In this document: positions 7,654-16,636 of the stretch, one piece after another
Layout: every line of letters begins with the position of its first letter
Position numbering within the stretch: position 1 is the stretch's first letter
NCBI RefSeq assembly: GCF_025567095.1
Contig: NZ_JAOQJH010000011.1
Direction: 5' to 3' (one strand)
Source: Anthropogastromicrobium aceti
Lineage (GTDB): Bacteria > Bacillota > Clostridia > Lachnospirales > Lachnospiraceae
DNA: 64,000 nt
Program-made: the position numbers and the translations under genes
The notes under the pieces: generated by a model
Database searches by the model: none
What the model was told of the DNA's origin: nothing
Seen by the model: the letters and a program-made list of their open reading frames with translations, nothing else

Positions 7654-9414
7654 GTGAAAATGGTCACGCAAGTTTTGAAAAAAGAGGCAGGAAACATGCT
7701 GCCGCGCCCGGTACGCACAATGCATAGAAGGGGAATACTTAGAATTGCATTGGTGCTTGTTACAGCATTGATCTTATTATGTGTGCGCCTAGGCGATTTG
7801 ATGCTTGCAAAGTCAGAGCATTATAAAGAACTCGCATATGATCTTCATACAAGAGAGCGACAGCTAAAGGCAATGCGCGGTGAGATACAGGATAGAAATG
7901 GTAAGGTGCTTGCAGCAAACCGCACAGTCTGTACAATTTCTGTGATTCACAGTCAGATTAAGGATGCTGATGAAGTTGTGTCGGCGCTATCAGAAACATT
8001 AAAAATGCAGCCAAAAGACGTGCAAAAAAAGGTAGAAAAAATCACGGCAAGAGAAATTATAAAGACAAATGTAGAAAAGAAAGTCGGCGATGCTATAAGA
8101 GAGATGGATCTTGCCGGTGTGAAGGTGGACGAAGATTATAAGCGTTACTATCCGTTTGGAAGTTTAGCTTCCAAGGTGCTTGGCTTTACAGGCGCTGATA
8201 ATCAGGGCATTATCGGTCTGGAAGTATCATATGATGAGGTGCTTAAAGGAATTGGAGGCAGCATTTTGACATATACTGATGCAGCGGGAATTGAATTAAA
8301 AAATACAGCTGAGCAGCGTGTTGAGCCAATTGCCGGAAATACACTTCGTCTGACAATGGATTGGAATATCCAAAGTTTTGTCACTCAGGTATGCTTGGAG
8401 CTGATGGAAGAAAAGCAGGCAAATGAGGTTTCCTGCATAGTCATGAATCCACAGAATGGTGAGATTTATGCTATGGCAAATGTTCCAGAATTTGATTTGA
8501 ATCGTCCGTTTGAGCTTCCAGAGGGTACTACATGTGAGAGTGAAGAAATGAGACAGGATTTATTAAATAAGATGTGGAGAAATGCCAATGTAAGCGATAC
8601 ATATGAGCCAGGTTCAACATTTAAGACTGTCACGGCAGCGGCAGCACTAGAAGCTGGTGTTGTAACTTTTAATGATACATTTTCATGTCCTGGATTTTAT
8701 ATTGTGGAGGACAGACGTATTCGATGTCATAAGGTGAGTGGTCATGGCAGTGAAACATTTTTGCAGGGAATTCAAAATTCCTGCAATCCTGTCTTTATTC
8801 AGGTCGGTCTTCGGTTAGGTGCAGAGCGTTTTTACTCATATTTTGAACAGTTCGAGCTTCTTGAAAAAACAGGGATTGATTTGCCCGGAGAAGCACGTAC
8901 AATCATGCATGACCCTAAAAAAATCGGTGAGGTAGAGCTTGCGACCATTTCATTTGGACAGTCATTTCAGCTGACGACACTTCGCCTTCTTACGACTATA
9001 AGCTCATTTGTAAATGGCGGTCACACTGTTGTGCCACATTTTGGAATGGCAATCAGTTCATTTGACGGCACAAGCACACAAAAAATTGCTTATCCGCAGG
9101 GAACACAGGTACTTGATGAAGCAGTCAGCGCACAGATGCGTGAATGTTTAGAGAGTGTTGTGGCAGAGGGCGGCGGCAATAAGGCATACATAGAAGGTTA
9201 TCGCATAGGAGGAAAGACGGCGACATCAGAAAAGCTTCCGCGCGGAACTGGAAAATATATTAGCTCCTTTGTAGGCTTTGCCCCAGCAGATGAGCCGCAG
9301 GTTATTATTATCATGACAGTCGATGAACCACAGGGTATTTATTATGGAGGCACAATTGTAGCGCCAAAGGTGAAAAAGATTTTTGAAAACATATTGCCAT
9401 ACCTTAATTTATAG
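7654..9414 (+). CDS. Class B penicillin-binding protein (SpoVD-like)
   Basis: Second class B transpeptidase, about 586 residues. It has one membrane segment near residue 30 (ALVLVTALILLCVRLGDLM), dimerisation motif RYYPFGSLASKVLGF, then EPGSTFK (active serine), SCN and KTAT in place of KTGT. No PASTA domain is visible. In Clostridia the second PBP of this cluster is often the sporulation protein SpoVD, partner of an FtsW/SpoVE flippase-polymerase; that role is inferred. I chose GTG 7654 because AAGGTAAG precedes it and because the in-frame ATG at 7507 lies before the terminator, inside the previous gene. Confidence 0.85.
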   Translation: MKMVTQVLKKEAGNMLPRPVRTMHRRGILRIALVLVTALILLCVRLGDLMLAKSEHYKELAYDLHTRERQLKAMRGEIQDRNGKVLAANRTVCTISVIHSQIKDADEVVSALSETLKMQPKDVQKKVEKITAREIIKTNVEKKVGDAIREMDLAGVKVDEDYKRYYPFGSLASKVLGFTGADNQGIIGLEVSYDEVLKGIGGSILTYTDAAGIELKNTAEQRVEPIAGNTLRLTMDWNIQSFVTQVCLELMEEKQANEVSCIVMNPQNGEIYAMANVPEFDLNRPFELPEGTTCESEEMRQDLLNKMWRNANVSDTYEPGSTFKTVTAAAALEAGVVTFNDTFSCPGFYIVEDRRIRCHKVSGHGSETFLQGIQNSCNPVFIQVGLRLGAERFYSYFEQFELLEKTGIDLPGEARTIMHDPKKIGEVELATISFGQSFQLTTLRLLTTISSFVNGGHTVVPHFGMAISSFDGTSTQKIAYPQGTQVLDEAVSAQMRECLESVVAEGGGNKAYIEGYRIGGKTATSEKLPRGTGKYISSFVGFAPADEPQVIIIMTVDEPQGIYYGGTIVAPKVKKIFENILPYLNL

Positions 9415-9541
9415 TGATATACTCACCGTGAGTAAAGATTTCCTGTGGTGAAGCAATTTACGAAAAGCGGTTCTACGATTGCTGTCTGAAAGGCAATTCA
9501 TCTTACCGCTAGGCACTGTGGGACAGAAAGGTGAAAACATT

Positions 9542-10909
9542 ATGAAAAATAAGGTATTAGTTGCAGGATGCGGAATCAGCGGTATCGGTGCAGCACGTAT
9601 GCTGCTTGCTGCTGGAAAGTCTGTCATTTTGTATGATGGAAATGATAAAAAGAATAAGGAGGAAATCCGTGCACAGGTAGCAGATAACTCATCAGATGAG
9701 ACACTTTCCATTGTGCTTGGTACGCTCTCGCAGGATGTTATAGATCAGTCTGAGTATTGTGTTATCAGTCCTGGTATTCCAACGGATCTTGCTTTTGTAG
9801 AGGAGTTAAAGAAAAATGGTGTGCCGATTTGGAGTGAGATCGAGCTTGCATACCATTATGCAAAGGGTCAGGTTATTGGTATCACCGGAACAAATGGAAA
9901 GACAACGACGACAGCGCTGACAGGTGAGATCATGGCAGCACATTTTGGCAAAGACAAGACGTTTGTTGTCGGAAATATCGGAACTGCCTATACAGGTAAG
10001 GCACTTGAGACAAAAGAAGACAGTGTGACAGTAGCAGAAATCAGCAGCTTCCAGTTAGAGACTGCACTGACATTTCGTCCGCATGTGAGTGCAATTTTAA
10101 ATATCACGCCAGACCATTTAAATCGCCATAAAACTATGGAGTGCTACATTGCAGTCAAGGAATCCATCACAAAGAATCAGACAAAGGATGATTTTTGCGT
10201 GTTAAATTATGATGACGAAGTGCTGCGCTCTTTCGCACAGTCATGCCCGGCAACAGTTATATTTTTCTCAAGCCGTCACAGCTTAGATGAAGGCTTTTGC
10301 ATGGATGGCAGCCGTTTAGTATATCGTCATGATGGAAAAGAAGAGGTTATTGGCACAACAGATCAATTTAACCTTGTTGGTCAGTGCAACTATGAAAACA
10401 TCATGGCAGCTGCTGCAATCGGCACAGCAATGGGTGTTCCGATGGAAACAATTCGCCAGACTGCTTATAATTTTAAGGCAGTGGAGCATAGAATCGAGTA
10501 TACAGCAACAAAAAAGCAGGTCCGCTATTACAATGATTCAAAGGGAACAAATCCGGATGCTGCAATTCAGGGTATCCGTGCAATGACAACGCCGACATGT
10601 TTAATTGGCGGCGGCTACGATAAAGGCTCAACTTATGATGAGTGGATTGAAGCATTTGGCAGCACAATCAAATATCTTGTGTTGATTGGACAGACATCTA
10701 AGGCAATTGCCGATTGCTGTGAAAAGCATGGCTTTACTAATTATGAGTTTGCCACATCAATGGAAGAAGCTGTTGAAAAATGTGCATCACATGCAAAGCC
10801 TGGTGAGGCTGTATTGTTATCACCGGCATGTGCAAGCTGGGGCATGTTTGACAATTATGAGCAAAGAGGACGCATTTTCAAGGAGCTTGTCAGAAAACTT
10901 CCAGATTAA
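9542..10909 (+). CDS. murD: UDP-N-acetylmuramoyl-L-alanine--D-glutamate ligase MurD
   Basis: Cytoplasmic Mur ligase that adds D-glutamate to UDP-MurNAc-L-Ala, about 455 residues. The N-terminal Rossmann region starts KVLVAGCGISGIGAA. The ATP loop GTNGKTTTTALTGEI, the Mur signature ITPDHLNRH, YNDSKGTNPDA and the C-terminal LSPACASWGMFDNYEQRG are all present. Start ATG 9542 follows AAAGGTG at 8 bases; an in-frame ATG at 9479 has no ribosome site. mraY, which usually precedes murD, is absent. Confidence 0.96.
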   Translation: MKNKVLVAGCGISGIGAARMLLAAGKSVILYDGNDKKNKEEIRAQVADNSSDETLSIVLGTLSQDVIDQSEYCVISPGIPTDLAFVEELKKNGVPIWSEIELAYHYAKGQVIGITGTNGKTTTTALTGEIMAAHFGKDKTFVVGNIGTAYTGKALETKEDSVTVAEISSFQLETALTFRPHVSAILNITPDHLNRHKTMECYIAVKESITKNQTKDDFCVLNYDDEVLRSFAQSCPATVIFFSSRHSLDEGFCMDGSRLVYRHDGKEEVIGTTDQFNLVGQCNYENIMAAAAIGTAMGVPMETIRQTAYNFKAVEHRIEYTATKKQVRYYNDSKGTNPDAAIQGIRAMTTPTCLIGGGYDKGSTYDEWIEAFGSTIKYLVLIGQTSKAIADCCEKHGFTNYEFATSMEEAVEKCASHAKPGEAVLLSPACASWGMFDNYEQRGRIFKELVRKLPD

Positions 10910-10968
10910 GAATAAGACGATTGCTAAGAACAAAAAAGTAAAATAGCAGGAAAATAAAGGAGTGTAGA

Positions 10969-12111
10969 ATGACAAAACTGCATTCTGTACATCTGAAAAA
11001 GGGCAGAGGTCATTTTGATCTCTGCCTGCTTGTTATACTGATAATTTTATTATCATGCGGACTTATTATTTTATACAGCGCAACGAGATACACCGATGCA
11101 AAAGAACATCCAGGCCAGCCTTTTTATACGATCACAAGGCAGGTGATCTTTTTGGCTACAGCTTTCGTTTCAATGCTTTTTATGTCAAAGACAGATTATC
11201 ACAAGCTGTTAAAGCTGGCGCTGCCGGGATTTTTATTAAGCATTGCACTTGGCATTCTGGTACTGTTTTTTGGAAAAGAAGTAAACGGTCAAAAACGCTG
11301 GTTTGCAGTAGGACCGATCTCCTTTCAGCCGGCAGAGTTTGCAAAGCTTATGCTGATTTTCATGCTGAGCTCATTTTTTCATAAAAACTATCGAAAATCA
11401 GCAAGCTGGAGTCTTATTATCAAGGCTGTTGGAATCACGCTTCCTATTTTTTTGCCGGTTGTGTCGGCAAACCTTAGCTCTGGGTTAATTATTGCCGGAA
11501 TCGCCTTTGTGATGACTTATGTAGCGTCCGAACACAGACCATTTTTTTTGATAAGCACAGCGGCTGCCATTTTTACATGTGTGTTTGCTTTTCAATCAGG
11601 ACTTCTTACAGCCATTCTTGACGAATATCAGATGAACCGTATTTATGCCTGGATTGATCCGGAAGAATTTCCTCTAAGCAATGGTTTTCAGGTTTTACAG
11701 GGGCTGTATGCGATTGGCGCCGGCGGACTTTTTGGAACAGGACTTGGAAATAGTCTGCAAAAGCTTGGATTTTTGCCAGAATCACAAAATGATATGATTT
11801 TTTCTATTATATGTGAAGAACTTGGTCTGTTTGGTGCAGTTTTAATAATATTTCTTTTCCTTTTATTATTGTGGCGAATGATGGAGATTGCGCAGAATGC
11901 ACCAGATGATGAAGGTATGTTTCTTGTCAGCGGCATTATGGGGCACATTGGTATTCAGGTGTTGTTAAATATTGCCGTTGTCACAAATACTATCCCCAAT
12001 ACAGGAATCAGTCTTCCATTTATCAGCTATGGCGGTTCTTCTATTTTATTTTTGATGACAGAAATGGGCATTGTTTTTCGCGTATCATCTGAGTCAAAAG
12101 AGGCACAATAA
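10969..12111 (+). CDS. ftsW: Peptidoglycan polymerase FtsW/SpoVE/RodA family
   Basis: 380-residue polytopic SEDS glycosyltransferase that polymerises lipid II. About ten membrane helices are visible; family signatures include LYSATR at the end of helix 1, NGQKRWF, the QPAEFAKL motif, and the C-terminal TGISLPFISYGGSS. A strong AAAGGAGTG site precedes the ATG. By position between murD and murA it should be the division or sporulation paralogue working with the class B PBPs upstream; FtsW versus SpoVE cannot be decided from this sequence. murG, which commonly follows, is not present. Confidence 0.92.
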   Translation: MTKLHSVHLKKGRGHFDLCLLVILIILLSCGLIILYSATRYTDAKEHPGQPFYTITRQVIFLATAFVSMLFMSKTDYHKLLKLALPGFLLSIALGILVLFFGKEVNGQKRWFAVGPISFQPAEFAKLMLIFMLSSFFHKNYRKSASWSLIIKAVGITLPIFLPVVSANLSSGLIIAGIAFVMTYVASEHRPFFLISTAAAIFTCVFAFQSGLLTAILDEYQMNRIYAWIDPEEFPLSNGFQVLQGLYAIGAGGLFGTGLGNSLQKLGFLPESQNDMIFSIICEELGLFGAVLIIFLFLLLLWRMMEIAQNAPDDEGMFLVSGIMGHIGIQVLLNIAVVTNTIPNTGISLPFISYGGSSILFLMTEMGIVFRVSSESKEAQ

Positions 12112-12168
12112 AAATGAAGAACATATGATACTATAAGAAGGCAATGTCTTCTTAGAAGGAGGGAATCA

Positions 12169-13422
12169 GTGGCATATCTGGAAATTAGGCAGACAGGTCC
12201 GCTTTCGGGCACTTATCGCGTGCAGGGGTCAAAAAATGCAGTCCTTCCAATGCTGGCAGCCACACTTTTGGTTCCAGGAAAGACGACCCTGCACCGTGTA
12301 CCGAAAATAAAGGATGTTAATGTAATGCTTGAGATTCTTCATCTTCTTGGCTGCTGCAGCTGCTGGGAAGGCGAAGCATTGACAATAGATGCAGGCAATG
12401 TCAACAACTGGGTGATTCCAGAGGAATTGATCGGACAGATGCGTTCTTCTGTTATTTTGCTTGCTCCAATTCTTTATCGAATGAAAAAAGCAGCAGTTGT
12501 AGAACCGGGAGGCTGTTCCATCGGGCGGCGTCCAATTGATATTCACTTGTATGTCCTTCAGGCGCTTGGCGTCAAGCTTCATTATGAATGGGAGGAACAC
12601 ATCTTTGCACAGGCCGATTATTTCTGCGGTGCTCATCTTTTCTTGAAATTTCCATCAGTGGGCGCGACAGAGCAGGCAATTCTTGCGGCAGTTACAGCAA
12701 ACGGCATGACAGTTATTGATAATGCGGCAAGAGAGCCAGAGATTGCAGAGCTTTGCCGTATGCTTCGTGGTATGGGTGCAAAAATCACCGGAGATCAGAC
12801 AGGACGCATCGTAATAGAGGGTGTGAAGGAGCTTTTTGAGAGTACGTGTGAAGTTGGCGCAGATCGTATTGTGGCTGCAACCTGCCTTAGTGCAGTGGCT
12901 GTTTGTTCAGGAGAAATTACACTGACAGGAGTAGACGCTTCTCATCTAAATGGAGTTATAGAACCGTTTGAAAAAATGGGCTGTAAGATTTGGTCAGATA
13001 AGGATACACTCACTGCAGCCAGAATGGATAAGCTGATGGCAATTCCTTATTTAAAGACTAGTCCGTATCCAGGTTTTCCGACAGATGTGCAGTCATTGAT
13101 AATGGCAGTAATGTCATTTGCAGATGGTCAATCTGTTGTGGAGGAGGGAATATTTGAAGGAAGATTTCGTACGGCTTACCAGTTGCAAAAAATGGGCGCA
13201 GCGATTATAATAGAAAATAACCAGGCCATAATTTGGGGCAGCCATTTAATTGGAACAAAGGTGGAAGCTCCTGATTTAAGAGGCGGCGCCGCATTGGCGA
13301 TTGCAGGGCTTGGAGCAGACGGTGTGACAACTATTTTTGGCTATGATCACATCGCCAGAGGATATGAAGATCTTGCAGGCATGCTTTTTATGCTTGGCGC
13401 ACAGGCAGCTTTGCGGGAATGA
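12169..13422 (+). CDS. murA: UDP-N-acetylglucosamine 1-carboxyvinyltransferase MurA
   Basis: First committed enzyme of peptidoglycan synthesis, transferring enolpyruvate to UDP-GlcNAc; 417 residues. The N-terminal GSKNAVLPMLAATLL and the active-site loop GGCSIGRRPIDIH contain the catalytic cysteine that fosfomycin alkylates. DRIVAATCL, the FPTDVQSLIMA segment and the C-terminal DLRGGAALAIAGL are also typical. The start is GTG 12169 behind AGAAGGAGGG. Low-GC Firmicutes often have two MurA paralogues; this copy sits in the division cluster. Confidence 0.96.
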   Translation: MAYLEIRQTGPLSGTYRVQGSKNAVLPMLAATLLVPGKTTLHRVPKIKDVNVMLEILHLLGCCSCWEGEALTIDAGNVNNWVIPEELIGQMRSSVILLAPILYRMKKAAVVEPGGCSIGRRPIDIHLYVLQALGVKLHYEWEEHIFAQADYFCGAHLFLKFPSVGATEQAILAAVTANGMTVIDNAAREPEIAELCRMLRGMGAKITGDQTGRIVIEGVKELFESTCEVGADRIVAATCLSAVAVCSGEITLTGVDASHLNGVIEPFEKMGCKIWSDKDTLTAARMDKLMAIPYLKTSPYPGFPTDVQSLIMAVMSFADGQSVVEEGIFEGRFRTAYQLQKMGAAIIIENNQAIIWGSHLIGTKVEAPDLRGGAALAIAGLGADGVTTIFGYDHIARGYEDLAGMLFMLGAQAALRE

Positions 13423-13488
13423 GCTTATTTGCTGAAAGGAAGGTGGAACTGTAACATACAGTGCACAATAGGGAATTAGTCAGAGTAT

Positions 13489-14238
13489 ATGTTGGATGAA
13501 AAGTTAGCCAGACACAAAAAAAGAAAAAAGAGAATATTGACAGGCATCCTGGCGATAGTTGGGATTCTGGCTATCGCCGTTACCGTTTTTTTTACTGCCT
13601 ATGTTGCAGACTGCCAGATCACGGGAAGTCAGTATGGACAGGAAGAAGAGATTGAGAATGAGCTTTTTTCTACGCCTATGGACCAGCGCTTTTTCTATCA
13701 GTTTTTTAGAAAGCTGACCCACTCACAAAAGCAGTTAAATGGCGTGGCGTCTTATCGTATGGAGTTTTCTCCAGATCTGTCAGTAAAGGTGATTGTCACA
13801 GAAAATCCAATCATCGGAGCTGTAAGCTGGGAACACAATCGATATTATTTTGACAGGTATGGATATGTAATGGCAAAAAATATTGACATTTCAAGTACGG
13901 TTCCTGTTGTAGACGGAAGCAACTTTACAAATGTTTCGCTGTACGAACAGCTTGGAGGCGTAAAGAGCAGTCTGGCAGAGGATATTTTGCAGCTGACGCA
14001 GCTTCTTGATGACAATGAGATTGCGGTAGATTCAATTTCCTATGATGAAAAGATGCAGGCAGTGATTGCGCTTGGTGATGTAAAGGTAAGTCTTGGAAGC
14101 CGCGATAATATGACGGACAAGATCGCAGAGCTCTGTGCAATCTTGGACAGCGGAGAATTAAGCGGACTAAAGGGAACGCTTCATCTGGAAAACTGTGGTG
14201 ATGGAAGTACAAGCTCCTATATATTTGACAGAGAGTAG
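13489..14238 (+). CDS. Cell division protein DivIB/FtsQ
   Basis: 249-residue bitopic protein with a basic cytoplasmic N terminus (ARHKKRKKRIL), one membrane helix near residues 18-40 (GILAIVGILAIAVTVFFTAYV) and an extracytoplasmic part that fits a POTRA domain followed by a beta domain (VIVTENPIIGAVSW, YYFDRYGYVM). DivIB/FtsQ forms the divisome subcomplex with FtsL and DivIC. Identification relies on topology, the beta-domain motif and location between murA and ftsZ. The ribosome site is weak. Confidence 0.85.
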   Translation: MLDEKLARHKKRKKRILTGILAIVGILAIAVTVFFTAYVADCQITGSQYGQEEEIENELFSTPMDQRFFYQFFRKLTHSQKQLNGVASYRMEFSPDLSVKVIVTENPIIGAVSWEHNRYYFDRYGYVMAKNIDISSTVPVVDGSNFTNVSLYEQLGGVKSSLAEDILQLTQLLDDNEIAVDSISYDEKMQAVIALGDVKVSLGSRDNMTDKIAELCAILDSGELSGLKGTLHLENCGDGSTSSYIFDRE

Positions 14239-14321
14239 CAAAGAAACAGTCAAAAAAGGGATTGGCACAGAAAACGTCACAGAAATTTAAGAAAAATTTT
14301 TGAAGAAAGCCAAATTTCGGG

Positions 14322-14350
14322 TTGATTATTTTGCGGAATAATAATATAGT
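14322..14350 (+). promoter_or_regulatory. ftsZ promoter
   Basis: TTGATT (14322-14327), 17-bp spacer, TATAGT (14345-14350), about 35 bases before the ftsZ start. It gives ftsZ its own transcription in addition to readthrough from the cluster. Confidence 0.75.
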
Positions 14351-14383
14351 ATTAAGGTAGAAAGTGTAAGGAGGAATATAACT

Positions 14384-15529
14384 TTGTTAGAGATTAAAAT
14401 AAACGAATCAGAAGGTTCGGCAAAGATTGTTGTGGTAGGTGTCGGCGGAGCAGGAAACAATGCTGTAAACCGCATGGTAGATGAGGATATCGTAGGTGTT
14501 GAGTTTGTCGGCGTTAATACAGACAGACAGGCCTTACAGTTCTGCAAGGCTCCAACCGCGATTCAGATCGGTGAGAAGCTGACAAAGGGTCTTGGTGCAG
14601 GTGCAAAGCCAGAAGTAGGCGAGAAGGCAGCTGAGGAAAACCTTGATGATTTGAAGGAAGCCATTAAGGGTGCCGACATGGTATTTGTTACCTGTGGTAT
14701 GGGTGGCGGTACTGGTACTGGTGCAGCTCCGATCATTGCCGGTCTGGCAAAGGAGATGGGAATCCTTACCGTAGGTGTTGTAACAAAGCCATTCTCCTTC
14801 GAGGGAAGAACTCGTATGAATAACGCACAGAGTGGTATTGAGAGACTTAAGGAATCTGTAGATACTCTGATCGTTATTCCAAATGACAAGCTTCTTCAGC
14901 TCGTTGACAGACGTACCACAATGCCAGAGGCGTTAAAGAAGGCAGATGAAGTATTACAGCAGGCAGTACAGGGTATTACCGACCTGATCAATATCCCAGG
15001 ACTGATCAACCTTGACTTTGCAGACGTTCAGACTGTAATGAAGGACAAGGGTATTGCACACATCGGTATCGGAAATGCAACAGGAGACGACAAGGCAATC
15101 GATGCAATGAAGATCGCTGTTTCTAGTCCGTTGCTTGAGACAACTATCGAGGGCGCTACAAACGTATTGATCAATATCGCTGGTGATGTAAGTCTTCCAG
15201 AGGTTCATGAGGCAGCAAGCTATGTTCAGGAGCTGGCAGGTGAGGATGCAAACATTATCTTCGGTGCTACATACGATGAGAATGCAACCGATGAGGTTAC
15301 CATCACCGTTATCGCTACTGGTGTAGAGGATAAGAACCTGGAAGGTGTACAGGCTCAGTCATCAAAGAAGGCATCTGGCGCAAAGGCAGCTGATTTTGCA
15401 TATCGTGCACCAGCTTCCAAGGAGTTTTCTGCAAAAGAGCCAAAGTTTGAGGAGTCTGGATTTACTATTCCGAAGCCACAGAAGGAAGTAAAGGATATCA
15501 GCATTCCGACATTCTTAAAGAGAAACTAA
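14384..15529 (+). CDS. ftsZ: Cell division GTPase FtsZ
   Basis: 381-residue tubulin homologue that forms the Z ring. Conserved features are VVGVGGAGNNAVNRM, the tubulin signature GGGTGTGAAP, the T7 synergy loop NLDFADVQTVM, a variable linker, and the C-terminal peptide DISIPTFLKRN that binds FtsA, SepF and similar partners. The start is TTG 14384 behind a strong AAGGAGG site. It ends the cluster; a terminator follows. Confidence 0.98.
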   Translation: MLEIKINESEGSAKIVVVGVGGAGNNAVNRMVDEDIVGVEFVGVNTDRQALQFCKAPTAIQIGEKLTKGLGAGAKPEVGEKAAEENLDDLKEAIKGADMVFVTCGMGGGTGTGAAPIIAGLAKEMGILTVGVVTKPFSFEGRTRMNNAQSGIERLKESVDTLIVIPNDKLLQLVDRRTTMPEALKKADEVLQQAVQGITDLINIPGLINLDFADVQTVMKDKGIAHIGIGNATGDDKAIDAMKIAVSSPLLETTIEGATNVLINIAGDVSLPEVHEAASYVQELAGEDANIIFGATYDENATDEVTITVIATGVEDKNLEGVQAQSSKKASGAKAADFAYRAPASKEFSAKEPKFEESGFTIPKPQKEVKDISIPTFLKRN

Positions 15530-15551
15530 TGTATAAATAAAATTATACGAG

Positions 15552-15588
15552 AGAGAAGCACAGAAATGTGACTTCTCTTTCTTTTTTT
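15552..15588 (+). terminator. Terminator after ftsZ
   Basis: AGAGAAG-CACA and TGTG-A-CTTCTCT form a stem with a GAAA tetraloop, followed by TTCTTTTTTT. The T tract directly abuts the spoIIGA ribosome site. Confidence 0.8.
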
Positions 15589-15598
15589 GGTGGTGAAT

Positions 15599-16468
15599 AT
15601 GATCGCAATAGACCTTTATTTTTTTATGAATGCAGCATATGATCTGACCCTTCTTTGTGTGGTGGGAATTGTGGCGAGGAAGCGATTGTATTTTGGACGA
15701 GTGTTAGCAGCGGCTCTTTTGGGGGCGGCGTGGAGCGTAACTGCGTTAATTGCTGCTCTGTATTTTATGCTGCCGTCATGTGCATTGTGGATTGTAAAAA
15801 TGATTACGTATCTTCTCTGCCCCTATTTAATGTGTCTCATTGCATATAGGAGAAATATAAATGTGATGCAAAAAATATTTATGCGCGAATTTCTTCTGAA
15901 AAATATTGAGCTTCTTTTATATTTTTATGTAGCAGGAGCATTGATTAGTGGCCTGATGCTTTTACTAAAGTGGTCGGGCATACATATTCCATCATGGATT
16001 TTAATGCCGGTGTGCAGTATTTTGGCTGTTTTTTTGTGGCGGTATATTACAAAGAAAGAAGCACAGGAAAAACAGATTTATGAGGTTACGCTTATTTATC
16101 AAGACAAGACTTTTAATGTTAAGGCTCTTTATGACAGTGGAAATACGTTAATGATAAGAAAAAGCGAGCCAGTTCATGTGTTAGCACCTTCTATATGGAA
16201 GGAGCTTATTGGAGAAGATCCGTGGAAGGAGGATGGATTTGCAGTACCCTATCAGACAGTTAGTGAGACGTCTGTGATGCCGGGAATCTATTTAGATGAG
16301 ATTCATTTAAAAGAAAAGGCGATTACAGAAAAGAAACAACAACTTGTAAAAGAAAATAGTAAAGAAAAAGTATTGGTTCTTAGACATGTGCCTACTGGTC
16401 TTGGCAGTATGGAGTTTGACAAAGCGGGAGAATGTCAAATGCTGCTGCATCGTGACACATTTGATTGA
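15599..16468 (+). CDS. spoIIGA: Sigma-E processing peptidase SpoIIGA
   Basis: Membrane aspartic protease that removes the pro-sequence of sigma-E in the mother cell after asymmetric septation; about 289 residues. The N-terminal half has about five membrane helices; the C-terminal half is a retropepsin-like domain with the catalytic DSGNTL motif near residue 180. Start ATG 15599 follows GGTGGTG; upstream GTG and TTG codons are possible. It is the first gene of the spoIIG locus, with sigE next. Confidence 0.93.
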   Translation: MIAIDLYFFMNAAYDLTLLCVVGIVARKRLYFGRVLAAALLGAAWSVTALIAALYFMLPSCALWIVKMITYLLCPYLMCLIAYRRNINVMQKIFMREFLLKNIELLLYFYVAGALISGLMLLLKWSGIHIPSWILMPVCSILAVFLWRYITKKEAQEKQIYEVTLIYQDKTFNVKALYDSGNTLMIRKSEPVHVLAPSIWKELIGEDPWKEDGFAVPYQTVSETSVMPGIYLDEIHLKEKAITEKKQQLVKENSKEKVLVLRHVPTGLGSMEFDKAGECQMLLHRDTFD

Positions 16469-16533
16469 ATGAAATGACCTTACAGCAAAAGGAAACAAAA
16501 CATAGGGGACGAATTTTACAGACGACAAGCGAG

Positions 16534-16567
16534 TTCGACAGCCTTTTCATTTCATTTGTGGTAAGAT
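16534..16567 (+). promoter_or_regulatory. Spo0A-box-like site and promoter of sigE
   Basis: TTCGACA (16534-16540) is an exact match to the reverse complement of the Spo0A box TGTCGAA. A -10-like TAAGAT (16562-16567) lies 21 bp after the TCGACA part. This long spacing with an overlapping Spo0A box is the layout of the Bacillus spoIIG promoter, but here it lies between spoIIGA and sigE. A 7-base match can occur by chance. Confidence 0.5.
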
Positions 16568-16636
16568 GGGCTCATTCCTATATAAATGGTGCTGTAGATT
16601 TGGCACCAGATTTATTTGGAAAAAGGAGGAAAGCCT

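Noticed and set aside
9421..9433. ACTCAC-C-GTGAGT palindrome before murD
   Set aside because: Short, no T tract, not clearly linked to a promoter; too weak to call.
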